A program made the position numbers and the translations under genes. From Acidobacteriota bacterium (GTDB taxonomy: Bacteria; Acidobacteriota; JAAYUB01): DNA of 50,540 nucleotides. Shown here piece after piece: positions 33,542-42,135 of this stretch. A model generated the notes under the pieces. The model did no database searches, was not told the origin of the DNA, and worked only from the letters and a program-made list of their open reading frames with translations. The DNA lies in assembly GCA_016935015.1 (NCBI GenBank), contig JAFGRT010000063.1:1-50540 (forward strand), written 5' to 3'. Each line of letters opens with the position of its first letter. The stretch's first letter is position 1.

Positions 33542-33610
33542 GGGTGATCTCCTTCTTGGATCTTGATTTGTCGTGTCTCGGCCCGGCCGCGGCTGGTGCA
33601 GTCGGGCGGA

Positions 33611-34297
33611 TCAAGGATCGTAGCGGTAGCCGGCGGCATGGACCGTCACGAAGTGCTCCGGCGCCTCCGGGTTGGCCTCGAACAGCTTGCGCAGGCGCAC
33701 GATGAAGTTATCCACGGTGCGGGGGGTGGGATCGGCATCCATGCCCCACACCTCGTCAAGGATGTCGGCGCGGGAGAGCGTTACCCTGGGATTGCGGGCG
33801 AACAATGCCAGCAGAGCGCACTCCTTCTCCGACAGTTTCATTCGCCCCTGCCGGGTATCCGCCTCCCGGGTTTCCAGATTCACCTCCCACGGGCCGACGC
33901 GGATCAGCTGGTGCGAGGGCACGGCCCGTTCCCCCTGGCTGCGGCGGATCAGCGCCTGGACCCGGGCCAGCAGTTCCGCCATGTGGAAGGGCTTGGCCAG
34001 GTAGTCATCGGCGCCGCGATCGAGGGTGCTCACCTTGGTGGGGATGTCGCTCTTGGCCGTGACCATCAGCACCGGCGTGTTGATGCCGCGGCGACGGATG
34101 TGCCCCACCAGTTCTTCGCCGGACATCCCGGGCAGCATGATGTCCAGCAGGATGATGTCGAAAAAAACCTCCGCCAGGCGGTCGAGCAGCGCTTCGGCCT
34201 GAATGAAGCATTCCACCTGGTAGCCCTGTTTCTCCAGGTTGAGCCGCAACATGGTGCGGATCAGTTCCTCGTCTTCCACCACCGCCACGCGTGCCAT
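33611..34297 (-). CDS. OmpR/PhoB-family response regulator embedded in the heme operon
   Basis: This 228-residue protein has a receiver domain (1-120) with acidic pocket E8-D9-E10, phosphoacceptor D52 (IILLDIMLPGMSG) and K in DDYLAKPF. A winged-helix DNA-binding domain follows (about 130-228, ending TVHAAGYRYDP). It follows the histidine kinase by 72 bases and precedes hemB. The target genes are unknown; control of the heme operon itself is an inference from position. Confidence 0.93.
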   Translation of the reverse strand: MARVAVVEDEELIRTMLRLNLEKQGYQVECFIQAEALLDRLAEVFFDIILLDIMLPGMSGEELVGHIRRRGINTPVLMVTAKSDIPTKVSTLDRGADDYLAKPFHMAELLARVQALIRRSQGERAVPSHQLIRVGPWEVNLETREADTRQGRMKLSEKECALLALFARNPRVTLSRADILDEVWGMDADPTPRTVDNFIVRLRKLFEANPEAPEHFVTVHAAGYRYDP

Positions 34298-34369
34298 GAG
34301 TGTCTCCTTCCCGTCTCAGATTGTTACCGCCTCCATTTAACTCCAGCCACCGGCCGCACGCAAGGGCAA

Positions 34370-35548
34370 TCAGGCCGACCGGGGCGGGCACCGCTTCAAA
34401 TTCAACTGGAAGCAGGCCCCCTGCCGCGGGCCGGCGCTGCTGCCCGTCAGGTCGCCGCCCATCTTGCGCGCCAGGCTTCGGGAAATGTACAGTCCCATGC
34501 CCGTACCGTGCTGACCATCGGGCAATTCTCCCGGGAAGCGCCGGAAGGCCTCGAACAGGTTTTCCGCCTGGGCCGGATCGAAGCCGGGACCGTTGTCGCA
34601 TACGCTGACCTGCGCCTCATCATCGTCGGCCGTCACCCGGATCTGCAGGTCGAGGCCTTCGCCGGCGTATTTGAAGGCGTTGTCCGTCAGGTTGTCCAGA
34701 ATGACATGCACCGCGTCGGGATCGGCCATGACCCAGACATCATTCGGTGACGGCCGCTGCAGGCGGATCCGTTCGCCGAACTGACTGCGGTGGCCACCGA
34801 CGAAACGTTCCAGAAAATCGCCCAGGGCCAGCGGCGTCGGATTGAGCCGGGCGGCATCGCGTTCCAGTCGTTGACCGACCAGGATGTTCTGGGCCAACTG
34901 CTGCTGGCGGTCCACCTGGCGCAGGGCCATGTGGACCAGCGGCTCCAGCTCTTCCCGGGAAAGTTCCTGGGATTTCAGGGTTTCGAGAAAGGCGCGCAGT
35001 CCGGTGATGGGCGTCTTGATTTCGTGGGTGATGCGACTCCAGAACTCCTGCAGTTCCCGGGCGGAGCGGCGCTCTTCGTGGATCAACCGGTACAGCATGA
35101 AAGTGCTGATGAGGATGAGCAGGGCGAGGAGAGTGCCCTCGCCGATGACCATGATGCTGCGTCGCCGGAATTTGTCCTCGACGAAGGCCAGCTCCGCCGG
35201 TCGCGGCTGGATGGCGTATTCGGGCCAGTACGGCTGCATGGCCACGGCGTCCGCCGCCGCCGTCGCGGCGGGCACGATTTCGAAGCGGGCGTCATCGGGC
35301 AGGGGCCCGGGCTGGGGAACGGGCTGCGGCTGGTGGCCGAGGGTCAGAGCGTAGGCCTGGACGCGGAAGACCAATTCTTCCTTTTCCCGGTTGTGCTCAC
35401 GATGGATGGAGTTGCGGATGAAAACCGCCCACCAGCCGACCAGGGACGTCAGGGACAGCAGGGTGATGACGAACAGCAAGTGGTGTCCCCGTTGCCGCAG
35501 CCAGCGAATGAGCGGCCGGCCGTCGCCGGTGGCGCCGTTGATTTTCAT
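34370..35548 (-). CDS. Membrane sensor histidine kinase embedded in the heme operon
   Basis: This 392-residue kinase has a transmembrane helix at about 23-44, a periplasmic loop of roughly 85 residues (Pro-rich, no recognised domain) and a second helix at about 132-153. The dimerisation/phosphoacceptor domain has H175 in SRITHEIKTPITGL. The catalytic ATPase domain has the N-box DNLTDNAFKYA, and G boxes DNGPGFD and GTGMGLYISRSLA. Its start overlaps the hemL stop (ATGA at 35545-35548). The signal is unknown. Lodged among heme genes, it may sense heme, a porphyrin, redox state or envelope stress. Confidence 0.93.
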   Translation of the reverse strand: MKINGATGDGRPLIRWLRQRGHHLLFVITLLSLTSLVGWWAVFIRNSIHREHNREKEELVFRVQAYALTLGHQPQPVPQPGPLPDDARFEIVPAATAAADAVAMQPYWPEYAIQPRPAELAFVEDKFRRRSIMVIGEGTLLALLILISTFMLYRLIHEERRSARELQEFWSRITHEIKTPITGLRAFLETLKSQELSREELEPLVHMALRQVDRQQQLAQNILVGQRLERDAARLNPTPLALGDFLERFVGGHRSQFGERIRLQRPSPNDVWVMADPDAVHVILDNLTDNAFKYAGEGLDLQIRVTADDDEAQVSVCDNGPGFDPAQAENLFEAFRRFPGELPDGQHGTGMGLYISRSLARKMGGDLTGSSAGPRQGACFQLNLKRCPPRSA

Positions 35549-36837
35549 GCGTTCTCCGTTCGGACCAATTCCACCGCCAGCGCTCCGGCCAGTCCCGTGA
35601 CCTCGGCTTCGGAGTGGGCGGCGCTGAGGAACAGCACCTCATAGGCGGAGGGCGGCAGGTAGTAACCCTGGATCAGCAGCGGCCAGTAGATCCGGTTGAA
35701 TCGTTCCACCGTCGCCGGGGCGATGGCGTCGTCGCGACGGGGAAACGCGCCGCTGTCCAGATAGGGCCAGATGATGGAGCCCATCCGGACGGCCCGGGCG
35801 GCGGGATGGCCGCCGGCGGCCAGGGTTGTCTCGAACAGCCGGCCCAGTTGCTCCAACCGGGCGTAGGGTGATTCATCACGCAACGTTTCCAGCTGGGCGA
35901 TTCCGGCAGCCAGGGACACGGGATTGCCGCTCAGCGTGCCGGCCTGGTACACCTTGCCCAGGGGGGCCAGCCCCTCCATGAGGCGGGCGGGGCCGACGAT
36001 GGCGCCCACGGGCATGCCGCCGCCGATGATCTTGCCCAGGGTGACCATGTCGGGCCGAATGCCCACTTCCTGGTAGTAGCCGCCGAAGCGGAGACGGAAG
36101 CCGGAAATGACTTCGTCGAAAATCAGCAGGCTGCCGTGGGCGGCGGTGACGTCGCGCAGAAACTGCAGGTATTCGCGCCGCTGCACCAACAGGCCGTTGT
36201 TGGCGGGGAGGGGCTCGATGATAACGGCAGCCACGTCACCGCCGTGCACGCGGAAGATCTCCTCCACGGCCGCCACATCGTCCAGCGGGGCGACGAGGGT
36301 GGTGCCGGCGATGTCGGCCGGGACGCCCGACGAATCGGACAGGGCGTGGGTGGCCAGGCCGGAGCCGGCTTTGACCAGCATGCCGTCGAAGTGGCCGTGA
36401 TAGCCGCCGCTGAACTTGATCACCAGGTTCCGGGAGGTGATCCCGCGGGCCAGGCGAAGAGCGGTCATCACCGCTTCGGTGCCGGAGTTCATGACCCGGA
36501 CCTGTTCGAACTCGGGCAAGGCCTCCAGGATCAGACGGGCCAGCCGGATCTCGCCTTCATGACAGGCGCCGTAGGACAGCCCCCGTTGGGCGGCGTCCCG
36601 TACCGCTTCCACGACGCAGGGATGGCTGTGGCCGAGGATTAACGGCCCCCAGGACTGGCAGAAATCGATGTAGGTGTTGCCGTCCACGTCTTCAAACCGG
36701 CTGCCCGCGGCGGTGCGGAAATAGACCGGGGTGCCGCCCACCTTGCCGAACGCGCGGACCGGGCTGTTGACGCCCCCCGGAATCAGGCGGGTCGCTTCAT
36801 GGAACAATTGATGTGAACGGGGCAGCTTGTCATTCAT
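35545..36837 (-). CDS. hemL: Glutamate-1-semialdehyde 2,1-aminomutase
   Basis: This 430-residue PLP enzyme converts glutamate-1-semialdehyde to 5-aminolevulinate. The PLP lysine is K269 in TLGKIIGGGMPVGA. The opening PGGVNSPVRAF and the block MNSGTEAVMTALRLAR are diagnostic of HemL against other class III aminotransferases. It has normal length. It lies 15 bases after hemD and overlaps the kinase gene by four bases. Confidence 0.97.
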   Translation of the reverse strand: MNDKLPRSHQLFHEATRLIPGGVNSPVRAFGKVGGTPVYFRTAAGSRFEDVDGNTYIDFCQSWGPLILGHSHPCVVEAVRDAAQRGLSYGACHEGEIRLARLILEALPEFEQVRVMNSGTEAVMTALRLARGITSRNLVIKFSGGYHGHFDGMLVKAGSGLATHALSDSSGVPADIAGTTLVAPLDDVAAVEEIFRVHGGDVAAVIIEPLPANNGLLVQRREYLQFLRDVTAAHGSLLIFDEVISGFRLRFGGYYQEVGIRPDMVTLGKIIGGGMPVGAIVGPARLMEGLAPLGKVYQAGTLSGNPVSLAAGIAQLETLRDESPYARLEQLGRLFETTLAAGGHPAARAVRMGSIIWPYLDSGAFPRRDDAIAPATVERFNRIYWPLLIQGYYLPPSAYEVLFLSAAHSEAEVTGLAGALAVELVRTENA

Positions 36838-36852
36838 GATGGCGATACTCCT

Positions 36853-37620
36853 TCACAGTTCGTGTTTCGGATCGGTATCGGGCGCCACGGCCCGGAATTC
36901 GTTCCAGGCTTTGCGGACGGCCCGTGCCAGGTGCTCGTGGCGCGGCGAAAGGGCCTGGTATACGGGACCCTGTCCCGCTTCCTCCACCGCCCGGCCCGTC
37001 GTGGGACCGATGGCGACGAAGCGGCTGCCGGTCAGGCGGGCGCCGTTGGCGGCCACAAACCGGAGCAGGGCCGAGGGGCTGGCCACTACCACCAGCCAGG
37101 GAGCTGGTGCCGTCAGCGGCGGCAGGTCGGGGACATCGTTCCGGTAAACGACCATTTCATGGACGGCGAAATCCATCCGGTCAAGAATGGATTTCAGTTC
37201 GCCGGTGCTCTTCGAGCCGCGGACATGCAGTACCGCCTCGCCGGGTTGCAGTATGCCGGCCAGTTCCTGGGCCAGGCCCAGGGAACGGGCGTCGGTGGCA
37301 ATGAGGTCGGGCTCCCGTCCCAGCTCGGCGCGGATGACTTCCGCCGTGGACGCGCCCACTGCGGCGATGATACGCCCCGGGGCAAGAGCCAGTGATCTGT
37401 CGGCCTGGAGGGCGCGCGCGCCGCGCCGGCTGGTGATGAGCACCACCCGGAATTGTGACAGGGGGGCCGGCGGCACGACCCGCCACTCGGTGGCGGGGAT
37501 ATACCGGGTGGCCAGACAAGGATAGACGACCACCGGGATCTCCCAGTCGGCCAGCTCGCGCCGCAGGGCTTCGTTATCTGCGGCCTCGCGGGTCAGGATT
37601 ACCGTGGGAGAGGCCGGCAT
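36853..37620 (-). CDS. hemD: Uroporphyrinogen-III synthase
   Basis: This 255-residue protein has the two-domain HemD fold pattern: RVVLITSRRGARAL in the first domain, HVRGSKSTGELKSIL, and VVVASPSALLRFVA then FVAIGPTTGRAVEEAG near the C terminus. Sequence conservation in this family is low, but the position after hemC and these blocks are convincing. I chose the ATG at 37618-37620 because GGAGGAGCT immediately precedes it; it overlaps hemC by 22 bases. Confidence 0.9.
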   Translation of the reverse strand: MPASPTVILTREAADNEALRRELADWEIPVVVYPCLATRYIPATEWRVVPPAPLSQFRVVLITSRRGARALQADRSLALAPGRIIAAVGASTAEVIRAELGREPDLIATDARSLGLAQELAGILQPGEAVLHVRGSKSTGELKSILDRMDFAVHEMVVYRNDVPDLPPLTAPAPWLVVVASPSALLRFVAANGARLTGSRFVAIGPTTGRAVEEAGQGPVYQALSPRHEHLARAVRKAWNEFRAVAPDTDPKHEL

Positions 37621-38543
37621 AGCTCCTCCTGGTGGTGGACGCTCCGGGGTGCGAAGGCGGTCAGGTCGGCCGGCGACAACTGCCGGCACTGCGTCAGGCT
37701 GCCCTGGAACACACAGTGCCCCCAGCCGGCGGCGGCGTCCTCAAGGCCGGTGATGACTTGCCAGTCACCCGCCGGCTGCTGTGTCGCCAGCGAGCCGAAG
37801 GCCGTGTGACAACCTCCCTCGAACCGGGCCAGCAGATGACGTTCGATGGACACGGCCTTCCGGGTGGTCTCGTGGTCCAGGGGCTGCACGGCGGCCAGGG
37901 TTTGGTGGTCATTGGCGCGGGCCTGCACGGCGATGGCCCCCTGCCCCGGTGCCGGCAGCCAGATCTGCGGATTCAGTTCATAGACCAGCAGTTCCGTTAA
38001 ATCAGCCTGCAGGCGCTCGATGCCGGCCCGGGCCAGGATGATGGCGCCGTACTCCCCGTCGACGCATTTGCGGACGCGGGTGGGGACGTTCCCCCGCAGG
38101 AACGCCGGTTCCGTCCGCGGGGCGTACAGCCGCAGCAGCGCCTGGCGGCGCAGGGAGGTGGCGCCGACGCGACCGCCGTCCCGTACCGGCAGCAGGTTGG
38201 CCGGTTCATGCCAGTCGGGGTGGACAAGCAGCAAATCGCTGACGGCGGCCCGCGGCAGATAGGCGGCCACGGTCAGACCGTCGGGCAGGGTGGTGGGCAG
38301 GTCCTTCAGGGAGTGGACGGCCAGGTCAATGGCGCCCGCCAGCAACTGGTCCTCAATCTCCTTGGTGAAGAAGCCTTTCTCCTGTTGCCCCTGCAGGGCA
38401 ATGCTCAGGAAGCGGTCGCCGGCGGTCTCGATCACCTGAATCTCGGCTGGGACCGTCAGCTGCGCCGCCACGGCGCGGGTCTGCCACATGGCCAGGGCGC
38501 TGCCGCGCGTACCAATGATGAGCGGTTTATTGGGAACGGTCAT
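37599..38543 (-). CDS. hemC: Hydroxymethylbilane synthase (porphobilinogen deaminase)
   Basis: This 314-residue enzyme polymerises four porphobilinogens. The dipyrromethane cofactor is carried by C245 (ARFEGGCHTAFG). The substrate-binding blocks are LIIGTRGSALAMWQT at the N terminus, GAIDLAVHSLKDLPT and GATSLRRQALL. It has normal length. It overlaps hemA by 17 bases and hemD by 22, showing tight coupling. Confidence 0.97.
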   Translation of the reverse strand: MTVPNKPLIIGTRGSALAMWQTRAVAAQLTVPAEIQVIETAGDRFLSIALQGQQEKGFFTKEIEDQLLAGAIDLAVHSLKDLPTTLPDGLTVAAYLPRAAVSDLLLVHPDWHEPANLLPVRDGGRVGATSLRRQALLRLYAPRTEPAFLRGNVPTRVRKCVDGEYGAIILARAGIERLQADLTELLVYELNPQIWLPAPGQGAIAVQARANDHQTLAAVQPLDHETTRKAVSIERHLLARFEGGCHTAFGSLATQQPAGDWQVITGLEDAAAGWGHCVFQGSLTQCRQLSPADLTAFAPRSVHHQEELCRPLPR

Positions 38544-39768
38544 TCTGACTCCAGTATTCCTCCAGCGCGTTCTGTAACGCCTGATGGACTTCGTTGGCAT
38601 AATCGTTGAAACATTTCTTGATGGCGCCCACCACATGGCGGCGGCACTGCTCGTTGGAACAGAGCAGTTGCTCGTCCACCATCAGCGGCAGCCGCTCGTG
38701 GATGTACTGCTGGCGCCCCTGATGAATGCGGTCCAGCAGATGGGACATGTCTCGTTCCAGGCAGAAACGGGTAAATCGTTCCTTTTCCTTGCGGATTTCT
38801 TCCTGCAGTCGTGCCGTGGCGTCGGGATCGGCCTCTTCTTGGGGCAGGGCCAGCAGGTCGTCGATGGAGCGGTAGACGATCCGGGGATCGCTCCGCAGCG
38901 TGGAATCCATCTGACGCGGCACGCCGATGTCCATCACCCACAGGGGAGTCCGGCGAGGCATCCCGTTCAGCATCTCCGCCGTGAGAACCGGTTGCAGGCT
39001 CCCGGTGGCCAGCAGCAGGGCGTCCAGGTCGGCCGCGGCGACCGGCAGTTCCGCCAACGGTCGCCAGGAGCCGTGCAGTTCCGGCCGGATGGTGCGATTG
39101 AAGGGCACCACCTCCATTTGCGGCTGTTCGGTCAGCAGGTGAGCGGCCTTGCGGCCGATGGAGCCCATGCCCACCACGCCGATACGGTGGCGGCCGGCGC
39201 TCGGCGGAAGCTGGCGCAGCAGAAAGGCGACGGCCAGACCATGAATGCCCTGGCGATGATTGGAGCGGAAACCGATGCGGTAGGCCGTCTTGGCCAACCG
39301 GCCGGCGGCGCTGCCGAACCGGTTCAGGATGGGGGATGCGGTTTTTTCCTCCTGGGCCCGGTTGAGGGCGTCCTGAAACTGGCCGGCGATCTGGGCCTCG
39401 CCCAGGGCCAGCGACTCCAGCCCCGCCACCACCTGGAGGGCGTGGGCCACGGCCGCTGAGCCCACGAAACAGGAGGGCTGCGGCACTAGGGCGGAGCCCG
39501 GTACGTTCTCCGTCCAGATCTGGAGCATGCGCGCCTTGAGCAGTTCGGCCAGCCAGGCCGGGTCGTCACTCGTTACGAGCCATTCCACCCGATTGCATGT
39601 CTCCAGGGCCATGAAACCGGCCTCGGGATCCACCCGCTGCAAAGCGCGGAAGAGCTCGGCACGATGTGTCGGGGTCAGGACCAGCTGCTCCCGGAACAGG
39701 GTGGCGGCCTGGCGAAAATCGCAGCCGACGATAGCCAGGGGGATGTCTTCCTTGAGGGGAGCCTTCAT
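38527..39768 (-). CDS. hemA: Glutamyl-tRNA reductase
   Basis: This 413-residue NADPH enzyme makes glutamate-1-semialdehyde from Glu-tRNA(Glu), the first step of the C5 pathway. The catalytic C58 lies in ALETCNRVEW. The SLALGEAQIAGQ block and the NADPH-binding GVVGMGSIGRKAA (about 197) are present, as is the C-terminal dimerisation helix. It overlaps hemY by four bases. With hemL it shows that 5-aminolevulinate comes from glutamate, not glycine. Confidence 0.97.
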   Translation of the reverse strand: MKAPLKEDIPLAIVGCDFRQAATLFREQLVLTPTHRAELFRALQRVDPEAGFMALETCNRVEWLVTSDDPAWLAELLKARMLQIWTENVPGSALVPQPSCFVGSAAVAHALQVVAGLESLALGEAQIAGQFQDALNRAQEEKTASPILNRFGSAAGRLAKTAYRIGFRSNHRQGIHGLAVAFLLRQLPPSAGRHRIGVVGMGSIGRKAAHLLTEQPQMEVVPFNRTIRPELHGSWRPLAELPVAAADLDALLLATGSLQPVLTAEMLNGMPRRTPLWVMDIGVPRQMDSTLRSDPRIVYRSIDDLLALPQEEADPDATARLQEEIRKEKERFTRFCLERDMSHLLDRIHQGRQQYIHERLPLMVDEQLLCSNEQCRRHVVGAIKKCFNDYANEVHQALQNALEEYWSQNDRSQ

Positions 39769-41150
39769 CGGGCACCTTCCGCTGCGGGTGATCTCAGAAA
39801 ACCGGAACAGGCGGCGGCGGCCCGGTAGCCGCTTTCGGTGGCGTGTTCGATGCCGACGCCGGTGAGATAATTGCCGGCCAGAAACAGGCCGGGCAGCTGC
39901 TGTACTTGGTGTTCAATGGCCGCAATCCGTTCGGGGTGCTGCGGCAGCAACTGGGGGATGGCTTCCGGATAGCGCCGGATGCGGATGACCTGCGGCCGCA
40001 GGGCGTCGTCGCCGAAGATATGACGATGTTCGCTGGTCACCAGCGCCGTTAGTTCGCTGTCCGACAGCGCCATGGCCGCTGGGTCATGCATCCCGCCGTA
40101 AAAGGAGGCGTAGAGGGCAGAGCCGGCCGGCGCCCGCCGGCTGAACAGCTGGGAGGCGAAAATGGTGCCCAGCACCCGCAAGTCATAGTGCTGCGGCATC
40201 AGGAAACCGAAGCCCGGCGGGCCTCCGTTGCGACCCGGGCCGGGCGTCCAGTGGACCATGGCCACGGGGGCCATGGGGATGGCGCTGAATTCCGGCTGCA
40301 GTTCGGGTAGCGCTTCGCTGAGGATCCGCGCCGCCGCGGCCGGCGGCACGGCCAGCACGATGCTGCGGCCGGCGAAGGTGTCGGCGACTGTCCTCACGTG
40401 AAAACCGCCGGCCGTGGGAATGATCGTTTCCACCGGCGTGCCGGTCCGGACGGCGTCGCCCAGTTCGGCGCCGAGATGAGCGGTAATCCGGCCCAGGCCG
40501 CCGCGAAAGCTGAACAGCCCCCGGCGGGGCGTGATGCCCTCCGCCGCCAGACGCCGGCGCTTGGCGCGCATGTACTTGACGGCGCCCAGGATCATGGAGC
40601 CCCCATTCTTTTCGAACTCCCAGAACTTGTGGAAGGCGGCGCGGGCGCCCAGCATCCGGACGTCGCCAGCGTACACGCCCGACACGAAGGGCGACATGAT
40701 ATAGGTGGCCGCCTCGCGGCCGAAGCGCCGGCAGAAGAATTCCCAGGCCGTGTCGTTTTCCCGGGCGCCGTTGGGAATGAAGGGTTCCAGACCGAGTCGC
40801 AGTTTGGCGCCCAGGCTCAGCAGCGGGGTGCGCAGAAACATGCCCGGGCCCATGGGCAGCGGGTGCAGCCGTCCGTCCCGATAAATGTAGCGGAAACGGG
40901 ACGCCGCCTGGGCCGGTTCGGCTTCCACTTCCAGCTGCAGCGCGGACGTCAGCTTCCAGACGTTCTCCGAGGACCCCATGAAGCTGTGAGGTCCGACTTC
41001 CAGCCGGAAATCATCCATCTCCTCGGTGCGGATGTTGCCACCCACCTGGGGCGCCGCTTCCAGCAGCCGGACCGAGTACCCCTCCTGACGGAGGTTGTAG
41101 GCGGTGGTCAGGCCGGAAATGCCGCCGCCGATGACAATCACATCATGCAT
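39765..41150 (-). CDS. hemY: Protoporphyrinogen oxidase, HemY type (FAD-dependent)
   Basis: This 461-residue flavoprotein has the dinucleotide motif VIGGGISGLTTAY (about 5-17) and the PPO blocks EVGPHSFMG, SPFVSGVYAGDVRML and FLAGNYLTGVGIEHATESGYRAA (FAD-binding C terminus). It oxidises protoporphyrinogen IX to protoporphyrin IX, usually with O2, next to the membrane. In Gram-positive relatives it acts on coproporphyrinogen, but the adjacent hemN and the Gram-negative context favour the protoporphyrin route. The start (41148-41150) overlaps hemH by eight bases. Confidence 0.95.
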   Translation of the reverse strand: MHDVIVIGGGISGLTTAYNLRQEGYSVRLLEAAPQVGGNIRTEEMDDFRLEVGPHSFMGSSENVWKLTSALQLEVEAEPAQAASRFRYIYRDGRLHPLPMGPGMFLRTPLLSLGAKLRLGLEPFIPNGARENDTAWEFFCRRFGREAATYIMSPFVSGVYAGDVRMLGARAAFHKFWEFEKNGGSMILGAVKYMRAKRRRLAAEGITPRRGLFSFRGGLGRITAHLGAELGDAVRTGTPVETIIPTAGGFHVRTVADTFAGRSIVLAVPPAAAARILSEALPELQPEFSAIPMAPVAMVHWTPGPGRNGGPPGFGFLMPQHYDLRVLGTIFASQLFSRRAPAGSALYASFYGGMHDPAAMALSDSELTALVTSEHRHIFGDDALRPQVIRIRRYPEAIPQLLPQHPERIAAIEHQVQQLPGLFLAGNYLTGVGIEHATESGYRAAAACSGFLRSPAAEGAR

Positions 41151-42120
41151 GCTCTGCCTCCAGTTTGCGGGCGGCCGTGGCCGCCAGGTCGGCCAGGGCC
41201 GCCAGGTAGCGGGGCGAGTCACCCAGGGCCGGGACGCGCTCCAGCCGGGAGATGCCGGCCGCTGCACACTGCTGCCGGAAGACATGGTCCAAATCGTAGA
41301 GCGTCTCCAGATTTTCGGCCACGAAGCTGACCGGCACGACGACCAGCTGTCGCACGTTCTCTCCGGCCAGGCGGGCCAGTTCCTCTTCCAGGGACGGTCC
41401 CTGCCAGCGGACGGGGCCGACGCGGCTGGAGTAAGCCAGCGACCAGGCGCCATCCAGGGACAGTCGTTCCGTCACCGCCCGCACCGTGGCCTCCGTCTGG
41501 GCGACATAGGGGTCACCGGCAACCACGGCCTTGCGGGGGATGCTGTGGGCCACGAACAGGGTATGCCGCTTCCCGCCGTTTTCCAGCCGGGCCAGGCTTT
41601 GGGCTGCGAGTTCAGCCAGAGCGGCGATATAGCCCGGATGATCGTGATGATCCTCGACGAACACGTGAGGCCGGTTGCCGGCGTGGCGTCGGAATTCGCG
41701 GATGGCCGACAGGGTGGTGGCTCGGGAATACTGGGGATAGAGAGGGATGACCACCACTTTGCGCGGGCGCTCGCCGTTGAGATCGGCCAGCGCCTGGGGG
41801 ATGAACGGCTCGATGTAACGCATGGCGTATGTCACCGGACAGTCGAGCAGACGGGCCAGTCCGGTGGCCTGCTTGCGGGTCTCCGTGTCCAGCGGCGACG
41901 CGCCGCCGATCAGCCCGTAGCGTTCGGCTACCCGGGGCGCCCGCCGGGCGGCGATAATTTTGGCCAGCCGGTCCTGATAAAAGTGCCCGCCGGGCATGGC
42001 GATCATGTCCCGGTCGGAAAAAATGCGGCGCAGGTAGGCTTCGATTTCGCCCGGCCGGCGGGGGCCGCCCATGTTGAGTAGCAGGACGGCGGTTTCCGTG
42101 GCGATGGATGTCTGTGGCAT
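41143..42120 (-). CDS. hemH: Ferrochelatase
   Basis: This 325-residue enzyme inserts Fe2+ into protoporphyrin IX. The metal-binding catalytic H192 is in LFVAHSIPRKAV. The opening VLLLNMGGPRRP, the block YGLIGGASPLD and the late FVAENLETLYDLD (second metal-binding acidic residue) are family signatures. It lies 15 bases after hemN and overlaps hemY. No C-terminal Fe-S cysteines are seen. Confidence 0.96.
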   Translation of the reverse strand: MPQTSIATETAVLLLNMGGPRRPGEIEAYLRRIFSDRDMIAMPGGHFYQDRLAKIIAARRAPRVAERYGLIGGASPLDTETRKQATGLARLLDCPVTYAMRYIEPFIPQALADLNGERPRKVVVIPLYPQYSRATTLSAIREFRRHAGNRPHVFVEDHHDHPGYIAALAELAAQSLARLENGGKRHTLFVAHSIPRKAVVAGDPYVAQTEATVRAVTERLSLDGAWSLAYSSRVGPVRWQGPSLEEELARLAGENVRQLVVVPVSFVAENLETLYDLDHVFRQQCAAAGISRLERVPALGDSPRYLAALADLAATAARKLEAEHA

Positions 42121-42135
42121 CGGTAACGAAACTCC